A stretch of DNA of 64,000 bases. It comes from Prevotellaceae bacterium (GTDB lineage Bacteria; Bacteroidota; Bacteroidia; Bacteroidales; Bacteroidaceae). The DNA lies in assembly GCA_019420585.1 (NCBI GenBank), contig JAHZGX010000007.1:1-64000 (forward strand), written 5' to 3'. The first letter of the stretch is position 1. The number at the start of each line of letters is the position of its first letter. Below the pieces are notes generated by a model. That model had not been told where the DNA came from, ran no database searches, and was given only the letters and a program-made list of their open reading frames with translations. Position numbers and translations under genes: made by a program. Of the stretch, positions 49,804 to 58,612 are shown in pieces.

Positions 49804-51900
49804 TCAGGAAATCTTGCCCCAGTCCTGGCGGTCGGGATATTCTTGATCAAGTGTGTGCCGCAGTATCTGTCCCATGGGAGTTACCAGATGCGGGTCAGTG
49901 GAGAGTATCTGGCAGGCAGTATCACGCGCCCACTGCACCAGCATGCCGTCCTTGGCCAGGTTGGCCAGGCGCAGATGCAGCCCGTCACCGCTTTGCTGCG
50001 TGCCTTCCAAGTCACCGGGGCCGCGCAGTTTGAGGTCTTCCTCGGCAATCTGGAATCCATCGGTGGTGTCGGTCATCACCTGCATCCTGCGTCTCACGTC
50101 GGCTCCTGCTGTGTTGCCGGTGACCAGTATGCACCATGACTGGTTGCCGCCGCGCCCCACCCGTCCGCGCAACTGGTGCAGTTGCGACAGCCCGAAGCGT
50201 TCGGCGTTGAAGATGACCATCACCGTGGCACGCGGCACGTTGACTCCCACCTCAATGACCGTTGTGGCCACCAGTATCTGTGTCTCCCCCTGGGTGAAGA
50301 GATGCATTTGTTCTTCCTTCTCGGCGGCCTTCATGCGTCCGTGCACCATGCCTATGCGGTAATGGGGAAACACTTTCTGGAGGGTGGAAAATTCGTTTTC
50401 CACGTTGCGCAGAGCCATCTTGTCGCTCTCCTTCACCAGTGGGAATACGAAATAAGCCTGGCTCCCAGCCTCTATCTGTGTGCTCACGGCACTGTAGAGG
50501 CGTCCCAGGTCGGTGTCGGGAATGTGCAGGGTGCGTATGGGCTTGCGACCAGGGGGCAATTGGTCGATGACCGACACGTCAAGGTCACCGTAGAGTGTCA
50601 TGGCCAGCGTGCGGGGGATGGGAGTGGCGGTCATCACCAGGATGTGCGGTGCAATGGTGTTCTTGACCCAAAGGCGTGCGCGCTGTGCCACGCCAAAACG
50701 GTGTTGCTCGTCAATGACAGCTAGTCCTAGGCTGCGGAACTGCACGCAGTCTTCTATGACTGCATGTGTGCCCACCAGCATGTCCACCGTGCCGTCGGCC
50801 AGTCCGTCAAGTATCTCTTGCCTCTTCTTTCCCTTCACCGTTCCGGTGAGGAGTTCCACCTTCACGGGCAGGTGAGCCAGCATGGAGCGGAAGGATTTCA
50901 GATGCTGCTCGGCCAGAATCTCGGTGGGAGCCATGATGCAGGCTTGGTGTCCGTTGTCCACGGCCAGCAGCATCACCATGAGTGCCACCAGTGTCTTGCC
51001 GCTGCCTACGTCGCCTTGCAGCAGGCGGTTCATCTGTCGCCCGCGCTTCATGTCGGCATGTATTTCGCGTATGACGCGCTTTTGGGCATCGGTCAGGCTG
51101 AATGGCAGGTATTTGGAATAGAAGTCATTGAAGAGCGAACCCACGTGGGTGAAGGGGTGTCCTGTCTTGGAAGCCTGCCGCTGGCGTGCATAAAGTTGTA
51201 TGCTGAGTTGTATGAAAAAGAGTTCTTCAAATTTGAGCCGGGTCATGGCACGCGTCAGTTGCTCGGCCGACTGCGGGTAATGGGCGGCCCGCAGTGCCTT
51301 GTCAAGGGTCATGAGCCCCAGTCTGTGGCACATCTCTTCGGGCATGGTCTCAGGCACAGGTTCTTTCAGCAGTTCCAGTAACTTACCGGTGAACTGTTCC
51401 ATGCTGCGTGAAGTGAGTCCCGCGCGTCGCATCTTCTCGGTCACTGAATAGTAGGGCTGCATGCGCATGCGGTTCAGTGAGAGTGACTCGGCGGGATCCA
51501 CGTCGGGGTGGGCAATGTTGATGCGGCCGTTGAAGGCGTTCGGCCTGCCGAACACGATGTAGTCACGGTCCAGTTTGAGCGTGGAGGTCACGTAGCGTAT
51601 GCCCTGGAACCATACCAAGTCCACAAAACCTTCTCCGTCAGAGAAGTGTGCCACGAGCCTTGCCTTGCGTCCCTGCCCCGTTTGTTCCATGCTGATGATG
51701 CGTCCGCGCAACTGCACGAAGGGCATGTCGGCTCTCAGTTCGCTGATGTGGTACAACCGGCTGCGGTCGATATGCTTGTAGGGAAAACAATAGAGCAGGT
51801 CATGCCATGTGCTGATACCCAGCTCCGCTTGGAGCAGGGCGGCACGCCGTGGGCCGATGCCCGGCAGGTAAGTGAGTTCCGCTTGTCTGAGGTCTTGCAT
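49804..51900 (-). CDS. recG: ATP-dependent DNA helicase RecG
   Basis: A 698-residue RecG: an N-terminal wedge (OB) domain with LTYLPGIGPRRAALLQ, then helicase motifs LLQGDVGSGKT, MAPTEILAEQH, DEQHRFGVAQR, MTATPIPRTLAMTLYGDLDVS, VATTVIEVGVNVPRA and QLRGRVGRGG. Remodels stalled replication forks. Starts 11 bases after ispD. Confidence 0.96.
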   Translation of the reverse strand: MQDLRQAELTYLPGIGPRRAALLQAELGISTWHDLLYCFPYKHIDRSRLYHISELRADMPFVQLRGRIISMEQTGQGRKARLVAHFSDGEGFVDLVWFQGIRYVTSTLKLDRDYIVFGRPNAFNGRINIAHPDVDPAESLSLNRMRMQPYYSVTEKMRRAGLTSRSMEQFTGKLLELLKEPVPETMPEEMCHRLGLMTLDKALRAAHYPQSAEQLTRAMTRLKFEELFFIQLSIQLYARQRQASKTGHPFTHVGSLFNDFYSKYLPFSLTDAQKRVIREIHADMKRGRQMNRLLQGDVGSGKTLVALMVMLLAVDNGHQACIMAPTEILAEQHLKSFRSMLAHLPVKVELLTGTVKGKKRQEILDGLADGTVDMLVGTHAVIEDCVQFRSLGLAVIDEQHRFGVAQRARLWVKNTIAPHILVMTATPIPRTLAMTLYGDLDVSVIDQLPPGRKPIRTLHIPDTDLGRLYSAVSTQIEAGSQAYFVFPLVKESDKMALRNVENEFSTLQKVFPHYRIGMVHGRMKAAEKEEQMHLFTQGETQILVATTVIEVGVNVPRATVMVIFNAERFGLSQLHQLRGRVGRGGNQSWCILVTGNTAGADVRRRMQVMTDTTDGFQIAEEDLKLRGPGDLEGTQQSGDGLHLRLANLAKDGMLVQWARDTACQILSTDPHLVTPMGQILRHTLDQEYPDRQDWGKIS

Positions 51901-51911
51901 GTGCCTGGTGG

Positions 51912-52592
51912 TCAGTGTGTCTCCATGAGTCCCCGAGCCAGAAGAAGGTCAGCAGGTGTGGTGAGTTTGATGTTCTCGCGGTTGCCCTCCACCAGTGTCA
52001 CGGGCTGTCCGTATGCTTCTACCACCGATGCATCATCTGTAAACTGTGGTGAGAAGGGTTGTCCGTAGGCTTGGCGTAGGAGACTCAGGCGGAACACTTG
52101 AGGGGTTTGCACCAGTCGGTAATCGTTCCTGGGCACCGTGTGGCTCTGACCATCGGGCGTGAGATGGCGCAGGGTCTCCACCACGGGTGTCACGGGTACG
52201 GCAGTCCCGCTCCGGCTGGCCTCTTCGTAGCAGCGCAGCAGTGTTTCGCGTGACACGAAGGGACGTACTCCGTCATGTATGCCCACCAGTGCCTCGCTCA
52301 CCTGTGACGGTATGGCGGCCAGCCCGTTGCGCACGGAGTGAAAGCGTGTCTCGCCTCCTGCTACAGTCACGAACTCACCTTCCAGCCCATGCTCGCGGCA
52401 CAGGGTGTCCCAGTGGCTGTGCTGTCCTTGCGGAAGCACAATGATGATGCGTATGTCGGGAAACGTGTCGCAGAAGCGGTCGATGGTGTGCATCAGTACA
52501 GGGCGCCTGTTGAGAGGCAGAAACTGCTTGGGCACGTCGCCTCCCATGCGCAGCCCCTGTCCGCCTGCCACCAATATGGCATAACGTTCCAT
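51912..52592 (-). CDS. ispD: 2-C-methyl-D-erythritol 4-phosphate cytidylyltransferase
   Basis: A 226-residue enzyme of the MEP pathway: nucleotide-binding AILVAGGQGLRMGGDVPKQFLPL, DGVRPFVSRETLL, and DDASVVEAYGQPVTLVEGNRENIKLTTP with the usual end. Transfers CMP to methylerythritol phosphate. Its start codon follows the upstream stop directly, without a gap. Confidence 0.95.
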   Translation of the reverse strand: MERYAILVAGGQGLRMGGDVPKQFLPLNRRPVLMHTIDRFCDTFPDIRIIIVLPQGQHSHWDTLCREHGLEGEFVTVAGGETRFHSVRNGLAAIPSQVSEALVGIHDGVRPFVSRETLLRCYEEASRSGTAVPVTPVVETLRHLTPDGQSHTVPRNDYRLVQTPQVFRLSLLRQAYGQPFSPQFTDDASVVEAYGQPVTLVEGNRENIKLTTPADLLLARGLMETH

Positions 52593-53147
52593 TCAGGGCA
52601 CCAGTTGTGAGTAAAGCATGCCGTCACGCAGTGGCAGTGAGGCTTCCTGATTCTTGAGGAGTTCCACTAGGGCATAGCCGAACTCAAAGGCGGCAGCGGG
52701 TCCCTTGCCGGTGACGGTGTTGCCGTCCACTTCCACCAGAGCACCGGTGCAGTGTGCTCCTTCCAGTTCACCTTCCACGCCTGGGTAGCAGGTGGCTTTC
52801 TTACCTTTCAGAAGTCCCATGTGACCCAGCACCAGCGGGGCAGCACAAATGGCGGCCACGGCTTTCCCTTGGGCAGCATGCTTTTCCAGTACCTCGCGCA
52901 GTGGGGCGCAGGTATCCAAGTTGGTGGCTCCGGGCAGTCCGCCGGGTAGAACCATCAGTTCCACTTGGCTGAAGTCCACCTGGTCAAGCATCATGTCGGC
53001 CTGCACGGGAATGCCATGCGTGCCCTTGACCACAAGGCTGTCCTCAATGGAAACTATGCGGGCATCCAGTCCGGCACGCCGCATGATATCTACTGGGGCA
53101 ATGGCTTCAATCTCCTCGAAGCCTGTTGCCAGAAAGACTGTAATCAT
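52593..53147 (-). CDS. DJ-1/PfpI family protein
   Basis: A 184-residue protein: VFLATGFEEIEAIAPVDIMRRAG at the start, the nucleophile elbow with cysteine in AVAAICAAPLVLG (around residue 103), and the acidic partner near the N-terminus. YajL/DJ-1 relatives act in oxidative or glycation stress; exact activity unknown. First gene of a three-gene unit with ispD and recG, with a -7 box at 53195-53203. Confidence 0.88.
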   Translation of the reverse strand: MITVFLATGFEEIEAIAPVDIMRRAGLDARIVSIEDSLVVKGTHGIPVQADMMLDQVDFSQVELMVLPGGLPGATNLDTCAPLREVLEKHAAQGKAVAAICAAPLVLGHMGLLKGKKATCYPGVEGELEGAHCTGALVEVDGNTVTGKGPAAAFEFGYALVELLKNQEASLPLRDGMLYSQLVP

Positions 53148-53194
53148 ATACCTTATATATAATATGTGTGTTGCAATAATCGAAACTCCCTACC

Positions 53195-53203
53195 GCAAAG
53201 TTA
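53195..53203 (-). promoter_or_regulatory. -7 box TAACTTTGC for DJ-1-ispD-recG
   Basis: The minus strand reads TAACTTTGC 47 bases before the DJ-1-like start; it sits back to back with the nadK box. Confidence 0.6.
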
Positions 53204-53215
53204 GAAAATATTCAT

Positions 53216-53224
53216 TAACTTTGC
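53216..53224 (+). promoter_or_regulatory. -7 box TAACTTTGC for nadK
   Basis: TAACTTTGC lies 21 bases before the nadK start, divergent from the box at 53195-53203 with 12 bases between. Confidence 0.65.
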
Positions 53225-53245
53225 TCCTCCAAGCAGTATATAAAT

Positions 53246-54145
53246 ATGGAGAAACCTATCAAGGTGGCCCTTTTTGGCAGCATCTCCGACCCCTCCCGAG
53301 CCGTTTATGCGCAGAATTTGCTGGATGCTCTGGAGAGTCAGAATGCCTGCGTGGGCATTGATGTCCCCTTTTATGAGAGTCTGACAGAGGCTTCGGACAT
53401 ACGTGTCCCGGACATAGCCTGCCCTCTTGAGGACGGCTTCCAGGCCGACTTGGCCGTCAGCCTGGGCGGCGATGGCACATTCCTGGCAACGGCCAAGAGG
53501 ATGGGAGCCTCTGAAACGCCTATCCTTGGCATCAACTTGGGACGCTTGGGATTTCTGGCCGATTTCTCTCCCGAGGACATCGATATGGCAGTGGATCAGG
53601 CCTGCAAGGGGCTCCTGCCTGCCGAGTTGCGTTCCGTGCTTGGTGTCAGTTTCTCTTCTGGGCAGCCTCACGACTATCCTTTTGCACTCAATGAGGTGGC
53701 TGTGCTCAAGCGTGACATGAGCAGCATGATTAGTATCAGGGTGGAGATTGACGGCGAGTACCTCACCACTTACCTGGCCGACGGGCTCATCATCAATACT
53801 CCTACCGGCAGCACGGGGTACGCGCTGAGCGTGGGAGGTCCTGTCATGTCGCCCCAAAGCGACTTGCTGGGACTGGTGCCGGTGGCTCCGCACAGCCTGA
53901 GCGCACGTCCGCTGACGCTGAGTGGCGATGCATGTGTAAGCCTTACGGTGGAGAGCCGCAGCCATAATTTCCTGGTGGCAATAGACGGGCGCAGCGAGGC
54001 CTGTGTCGAGAATGTGCAGCTGACAGTGCGTAAGGCACCTTATCAAGTGCATGTGCTGAAGCGTCCCGGAGGCTCATTTTTCCGCACGCTCAGGCAGAAA
54101 CTCATGTGGGGAAGTGACACCAGGGCTCATGAATGCCGCCCCTGA
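53246..54145 (+). CDS. nadK: NAD kinase
   Basis: A 299-residue NAD(+) kinase: LAVSLGGDGTFLATAKRM (GGDGT), GINLGRLGFLADF, and NTPTGSTGYALSVGGPVM. It makes NADP from NAD in the cytosol. The next gene starts 34 bases later on the same strand. Confidence 0.95.
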   Translation: MEKPIKVALFGSISDPSRAVYAQNLLDALESQNACVGIDVPFYESLTEASDIRVPDIACPLEDGFQADLAVSLGGDGTFLATAKRMGASETPILGINLGRLGFLADFSPEDIDMAVDQACKGLLPAELRSVLGVSFSSGQPHDYPFALNEVAVLKRDMSSMISIRVEIDGEYLTTYLADGLIINTPTGSTGYALSVGGPVMSPQSDLLGLVPVAPHSLSARPLTLSGDACVSLTVESRSHNFLVAIDGRSEACVENVQLTVRKAPYQVHVLKRPGGSFFRTLRQKLMWGSDTRAHECRP

Positions 54146-54179
54146 GGAATCAAGCACCGCTTTACGTTGACAAGACAGA

Positions 54180-55829
54180 ATGGGGATGAAGAAGATAGAC
54201 AAACGCTTGGCTCGCTGGATGTGGGACGCTTCAGATGGGTTGCGCATGCAGTCCGTGCTCAATGCCCTGGCCGGTGTGTCGGCCGTGGCACTGGACTTCA
54301 GTTTCATCTATGCCTCCAAGTGGGCCATCGACATTGCCACTGGGCGTGCACAGGCACTTTTGTGGCAGGCCGCCCTGCTGCTGGCACTGGTGCTCCTGCT
54401 GCAGGTCATGCTGGGATTCGCACGCCGCTGGATAGCCGCCATATTGGGCGTGCGGTCACAGAACATTCTGCACATGAGGCTTTTTACGCACCAGATGAAC
54501 AGCCGCTGGATGGGGCAGGGGAGCCTGCACAGCGGTGATGTGCTCAACCGCCTGGAGCGTGACGTGTATGACGTGGCCGATACCATCACCGAGGTCATAC
54601 CTTCGGCATTGTGCGTGATGGTGCGCCTGGCGGGAGCCTTCTGCTTCTTATGTACCATGAATGCCCGGGTGGCATGCCTTCTGCTGTGCATAGTCCCGTT
54701 CTTCACATTGCTCAGCCGGATATACGTAAGACGCATGCGTGCACTTACCCGTGAGATGCGAGACACAGACAGCAAGATACAGAGCATCGTGCAGGAGAGC
54801 ATTCAGTACAGCATGGTGCTCAAGACTCTGGAGCGGTGTGGTGCCATGACTGCACGTCTGGGAGCGGCTCAGGCACGTCTGCAGGCCCAGGTGCGCCGGC
54901 GTACGGTGTTCAGCAGCACGTCATCGGCACTGGTAAGCCTGGGCTTTGGCTTGGGCTACCTGGTGGCATTCGTGTCCTGCGTCTCCAGGTTGCAGAGCGG
55001 CATGCTCACCTATGGAATGATGGCCGCCTTCCTGCAGTTGGTGGGGCAGGTACAGGGGCCTTTCAGGGAGATACTGAGGTATGTGCCGGCTTTTGTGGGC
55101 AGCGTGACCGCCTGCGAGCGCCTGATGGAACTGCAGGAGATTCCCTTGGAGGAGCAGGGTGAACCGGTGAGGATGCAGGGGGCGGTCGGCGTTCGGCTGA
55201 CAGGCGTAACCTGCACATACGGTGAGGGGGAGCGCGTCATCCTGCATGACCTCTCCTTCGACTTCTCTCCCGGCAGCGTGACCGCCGTGCTGGGCGAGAC
55301 GGGGGCGGGCAAGACCACGCTCATGCGGTTGATATTGGCACTCCTTGTTCCGCAGTCGGGACGGGTGGAACTCTATGACGGGCAATCAGCGGTGGAGGTG
55401 TCCCCCTTGACCCGTAACAACCTGGTATACGTGCCGCAGGGCAATACTCTGCTCAGCGGAACCGTGAGAGACAACCTCCTGCTGGGCAATCCAGAGGCCA
55501 CCGAGGCTGACATGTACCATGTGCTGCACATGGCCTGTGCTGACTTCGTGGCAGAGTCACCCTTAGGGCTCGACACGCCTTGTGGCGAACTGGGAGTCGG
55601 ACTAAGTGAGGGGCAGGCTCAGCGGATAGCCATAGCCCGGGCATTGCTGCGCCCGGGCAGTGTGCTCTTGCTCGATGAGGCAACGAGTGCCTTGGATACT
55701 CGCACCGAGAAGGCCCTGCTCCGCAACCTGCGTCTGGAGCAGGGGGGGCGCACTGTCATCTGCATCACCCACCGTCCTGCCATGGTGGAGTATTGCACGC
55801 AGGTGCTCACGCTCAAGCGGATTCCCTGA
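54180..55829 (+). CDS. ABC exporter with fused membrane and ATPase domains
   Basis: A 549-residue half-transporter: an N-terminal membrane domain (about 20-300, six predicted helices) and a C-terminal ATPase with Walker A LGETGAGKTTLMRL, Q-loop YVPQGNTLLSG, signature LSEGQAQRIAIARALL, Walker B SVLLLDEATSALD and switch ITHR. Type IV exporter fold (MsbA-like); substrate unknown. The start is either ATG 54180 or ATG 54186. Confidence 0.9.
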   Translation: MGMKKIDKRLARWMWDASDGLRMQSVLNALAGVSAVALDFSFIYASKWAIDIATGRAQALLWQAALLLALVLLLQVMLGFARRWIAAILGVRSQNILHMRLFTHQMNSRWMGQGSLHSGDVLNRLERDVYDVADTITEVIPSALCVMVRLAGAFCFLCTMNARVACLLLCIVPFFTLLSRIYVRRMRALTREMRDTDSKIQSIVQESIQYSMVLKTLERCGAMTARLGAAQARLQAQVRRRTVFSSTSSALVSLGFGLGYLVAFVSCVSRLQSGMLTYGMMAAFLQLVGQVQGPFREILRYVPAFVGSVTACERLMELQEIPLEEQGEPVRMQGAVGVRLTGVTCTYGEGERVILHDLSFDFSPGSVTAVLGETGAGKTTLMRLILALLVPQSGRVELYDGQSAVEVSPLTRNNLVYVPQGNTLLSGTVRDNLLLGNPEATEADMYHVLHMACADFVAESPLGLDTPCGELGVGLSEGQAQRIAIARALLRPGSVLLLDEATSALDTRTEKALLRNLRLEQGGRTVICITHRPAMVEYCTQVLTLKRIP

Positions 55830-55849
55830 GCCGAGATTTCACGATACAC

Positions 55850-55890
55850 AGCGCGGCGGGTCATTCCACAAAGGGACGACCCGCCGCGCT
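55850..55890. terminator. bidirectional terminator between ABC exporter and SGNH hydrolase
   Basis: AGCGCGGCGGGTC (55850-55862) pairs perfectly with GACCCGCCGCGCT (55878-55890), loop 15, then a T-rich tail (GCTTTCTTCTT) on the plus strand. It serves two convergent genes. Confidence 0.9.
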
Positions 55891-55909
55891 GCTTTCTTCT
55901 TCCAATGCC

Positions 55910-56749
55910 TTATTCCCAGGTACAGGGCAGGCTGGCGAGTTGGGTCAGCAGTGTCTTGGCCATGCGTCTGTGACCCTCGGTGTTGGGGTGGAGCTGGTCA
56001 TTCTCAGGGCTGCAGAAGTACTGGTGATGGCAGGGCATGGTGGGCAGCAGGCCGCTGAGGGCGAACAGGTCAATTACGGGAACAGCCCACACGTGTGCGG
56101 CCTCCTGTATGGCTTCCACATAGTCGTCAATAAAGAGGTTTTGTTCATTGCGGTAGTCCTCGCTGGGCTGTCGGTTGCCTTTGCCGAAGAAGGCGTAGCC
56201 TCGGTGAAGTGGGGTGAGCAGGATTATCTGCTTGGTGGGGTAGAGTTCCTTCATGTGCTTCATGGCTACGTTGATTCTCCCGCGCAGCGTGCCTTGATTC
56301 ATGTTGAGCGTACGGTGCAGGCGTGTGTCGCGGAACTCCCTGCCGCCCTTTCCCCGCTCCACCTCTTCTGGCTTTTCTGCAAACCAGGTTCCCAGTGGCA
56401 GGTCTCCGTTATAGTCGTTCGTGCCCAGGAACACGATGATGCCGTCCACGTCTTGGCCTACTTCCTGATGCATCTTGTCGGTAAGCCCGACGGCATGTGT
56501 CCAGTCATATCCGCTCACGGCATATACGAGCGGTGTGCTGCGGAGCCAGTCGGCCAGGAACTGCCAGTAGTGTGTCACTTGCCCGCCTCCCTGGTTAGGG
56601 TCGGTCACAGAATCGCCGATGTAGGCGATGCGCTTGCCGTGCCATGGGTGCGATGCGTAGGTGTCAATGCTTTTCTTCTCTCCTTTTGCTTGCAGTGCGG
56701 TGGTGCAAGTGCCTGCCAGGAGCAGGGCGCACAGAATGAGTTTTCTCAT
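55910..56749 (-). CDS. exported SGNH/GDSL hydrolase
   Basis: A 279-residue protein with a signal peptide (1-21, ...ALQA) and the SGNH blocks: catalytic Ser in AYIGDSVTDP, Asn in VFLGTNDYNG, and Asp/His in ENDQLHPNTEGH. It is a periplasmic or surface esterase, possibly a glycan deacetylase; substrate unknown. Its own -7 box is at 56795-56803. Confidence 0.88.
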   Translation of the reverse strand: MRKLILCALLLAGTCTTALQAKGEKKSIDTYASHPWHGKRIAYIGDSVTDPNQGGGQVTHYWQFLADWLRSTPLVYAVSGYDWTHAVGLTDKMHQEVGQDVDGIIVFLGTNDYNGDLPLGTWFAEKPEEVERGKGGREFRDTRLHRTLNMNQGTLRGRINVAMKHMKELYPTKQIILLTPLHRGYAFFGKGNRQPSEDYRNEQNLFIDDYVEAIQEAAHVWAVPVIDLFALSGLLPTMPCHHQYFCSPENDQLHPNTEGHRRMAKTLLTQLASLPCTWE

Positions 56750-56794
56750 GATTCCTTTCTTGTATGGGTATTGTCTGTTTTATGTCTACTTCGT

Positions 56795-56803
56795 GCAAAG
56801 TTA
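56795..56803 (-). promoter_or_regulatory. -7 box TAACTTTGC for the SGNH hydrolase
   Basis: The minus strand reads TAACTTTGC 46 bases before the start codon. Confidence 0.6.
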
Positions 56804-57848
56804 GCATAAATTCCGTGCATGGGCATTGGTACACCGTTTTCTCTCTGTCACAAAATCTCTTAAGAGTGTTTTTTACTCCTTTGTCCGTGGTTCTGAAAGG
56901 CAGCACATGGTATATTTCCCTGCTTTTCATGTCGTGTGTGCTGCTTCCTTTCGGCGTTTCCCTCCATGGTTGGCTCATGCCTCTTTCCGCCCTTCGTCCG
57001 GCATGCTGTACCGCATCCTTTTTTAGAGCAGAGAACCCCTTCGGAAAACGCATAGCGGTGCGATGGCAAATGAAGAGCGCTTCATGTGCCAATGAAGCGC
57101 TCTGCGTTGGTCAATGAAGCGCTCTGCGTTTTTAACATTTGCTCGGTGCCTGGATTCGGAGAGGACTGATGCAGGAGCCGGGGAGGCCGGAATGCCTCTT
57201 TCCGCGTGGCTTTTTCTAGGAGTTGCCGACTGCTTTCCGTGCCTTCTGCAGCCTTGATGTCGGGTGGGGATGGAGTGCTGGGAATTGGGGGGTGTAAATA
57301 AACAACCGGCTAGGAACCTTCTTGTCCGAGCCGGCCTTGTTGTGTTCTCGTGGTTTTGTGATTTTCTTCCCGTTTCGCTTCATTGCAGGGCGTGGGCTGG
57401 TTTGAGCGGGATCTTCATAAGGAAATCCCATTTTGGATGACCAAGCCGGCGTTGAATGGTGGGCACTGGTATGTGATAATTGTGTTATTAAATAGAATCT
57501 CGTGTGCCTCTTTTTAGTGATATGGTCTTTGGCTGTCTTTTGTGTGACGTAAGGTTATCACCGGCTTGGTCTCCAAGGGTTGTTACTCTGACTTGTCATC
57601 TTTTCATGTTGTTGCTTTGCCGGAACGCTCTCGCGCTCCTTGGCATCGCTTTATATATTATAGAAACTAAGTGTTCTGAATCCACGTGCAAAGTTATGCA
57701 CTCAATCTCGTTTTTGCATGGGGGGGGTATTATATTACTTATAAATTTCTATATCAGAAGTATTAAATTTATGTTTCAAAACTATTAAATGTTTTGGTAT
57801 ACAGTATTGTACACTGTAGGGAGAGTTCTCTGCCGGTTACAGAAACAG
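56804..57848. other. 1-kb region without a supported gene
   Basis: No frame here looks like real protein: candidates have odd composition, no ribosome site and no family motif. The stretch holds an iterated hairpin/direct-repeat block (57074-57130), an imperfect GC-rich hairpin near 57306-57344 (AACCGGCT/AGCCGG), and a sharp change to AT-rich sequence from ~57480 to 57800, with a G9 run at 57721-57728. It may hold an unrecognised RNA or decayed sequence. Confidence 0.5.
57074..57130. repeat. iterated ATGAAGCGCTCTGCGTT repeats with 12-pair hairpin
   Basis: AGAGCGCTTCAT (57074-57085), loop GTGCCA, ATGAAGCGCTCT (57092-57103) is a perfect stem. The right arm recurs as a direct repeat ATGAAGCGCTCTGCGTT at 57092-57108 and 57114-57130, the second followed by a T-run. 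The left arm can pair with either copy. Confidence 0.8.
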
Positions 57849-57887
57849 GAGAGCCGCAACATGTTTTCTTGTCATGTTGCGGCTCTC
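57849..57887. terminator. strong terminator after the membrane winged-helix gene
   Basis: GAGAGCCGCAACATG (57849-57863) pairs perfectly with CATGTTGCGGCTCTC (57873-57887), loop 9. A T-rich tail follows on the plus strand. It lies 56 bases beyond the stop of the minus-strand gene and could act both ways. Confidence 0.85.
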
Positions 57888-57942
57888 TGTCTTCTTCTTT
57901 TCTGTAGGTTTCTGTTTTTCGGGAGAGTGGATTTGCACCGTA

Positions 57943-58557
57943 TTACCCTTGTTCGGCAGATTTGTCTGTGGATTCCTCAGCGGTTTTCTTGTTGAGGACG
58001 TATCCTTGGCGGTTCACGTTGACAATCTCATAAGGAAGAGTACGCAGCATTGCCCTGATGTTGGATACCAGCGTGTTGATTTTTGCATTTGCGCTGTCAG
58101 AGTCGTTGACGTAGGATGAATCATCGAGTACGCCTGCAAAGTCAGCCTTACTGATGAAGTGGTCTGTCTTTGAAGTCATGTATTGCAGGATGAGCAGAAT
58201 CTGCTGCCGGCAGCGTATGCGCTCTTTCCCGTAGACCAGTTCCCCGTGTGGGAAGTCGACCCGGAGTGCTTGCTGTTCGTTTTCGTTGTCTTGGCTGTCG
58301 GCAATGATATCTTTGGGTGCCTCGGAGAGGGTGATAAGCGTGAGGCAAATGCAGCAGGGTACCAATATGGAGAATACGGCTGTGAAGATGGCGAAGAGCG
58401 TGGACATCTCAAGCATTTCTGAGAGTACACCACTCACGTACATCAATGAGATGATGGCGCACAGCGAAATCAGGGTGAGCGTGAGCACACTCAGTATCCG
58501 CTTCCAGCGCACCATCTGTTGGGATGTGTATGGCTTTGTTGTATGTTCTTTCTTCAT
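57943..58557 (-). CDS. membrane-anchored winged-helix protein
   Basis: A 204-residue protein with two N-terminal membrane helices (about 20-43 and 52-78) and a cytosolic C-terminal domain (about 97-190) that resembles an OmpR-type winged helix: VDFPHGELVYGKERIRCRQQ, a helix ILLILQYMTSK, INTLVSNIRAMLRTL as recognition helix, and the wing YEIVNVNRQGYVLN. There is no receiver domain. It might be a membrane-bound transcription regulator of the neighbouring lipoprotein genes; this is inference. It begins 55 bases after the beta-propeller gene. Confidence 0.65.
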   Translation of the reverse strand: MKKEHTTKPYTSQQMVRWKRILSVLTLTLISLCAIISLMYVSGVLSEMLEMSTLFAIFTAVFSILVPCCICLTLITLSEAPKDIIADSQDNENEQQALRVDFPHGELVYGKERIRCRQQILLILQYMTSKTDHFISKADFAGVLDDSSYVNDSDSANAKINTLVSNIRAMLRTLPYEIVNVNRQGYVLNKKTAEESTDKSAEQG

Positions 58558-58612
58558 TTTTAGGCATTACCTCTCCTTTGGTGGAGAGGGGGTGGCATGT
58601 CTCTGCGTGGAC

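Noticed and set aside
56664..57117. Overlapping genes on both strands in the intergenic region
   Set aside because: Composition, lack of ribosome sites and overlap with the SGNH promoter and start argue that they are chance open frames.
57504..57788. Small cysteine- and leucine-rich protein
   Set aside because: The region shifts to very AT-rich DNA with a long G run; there is no ribosome site or family motif.
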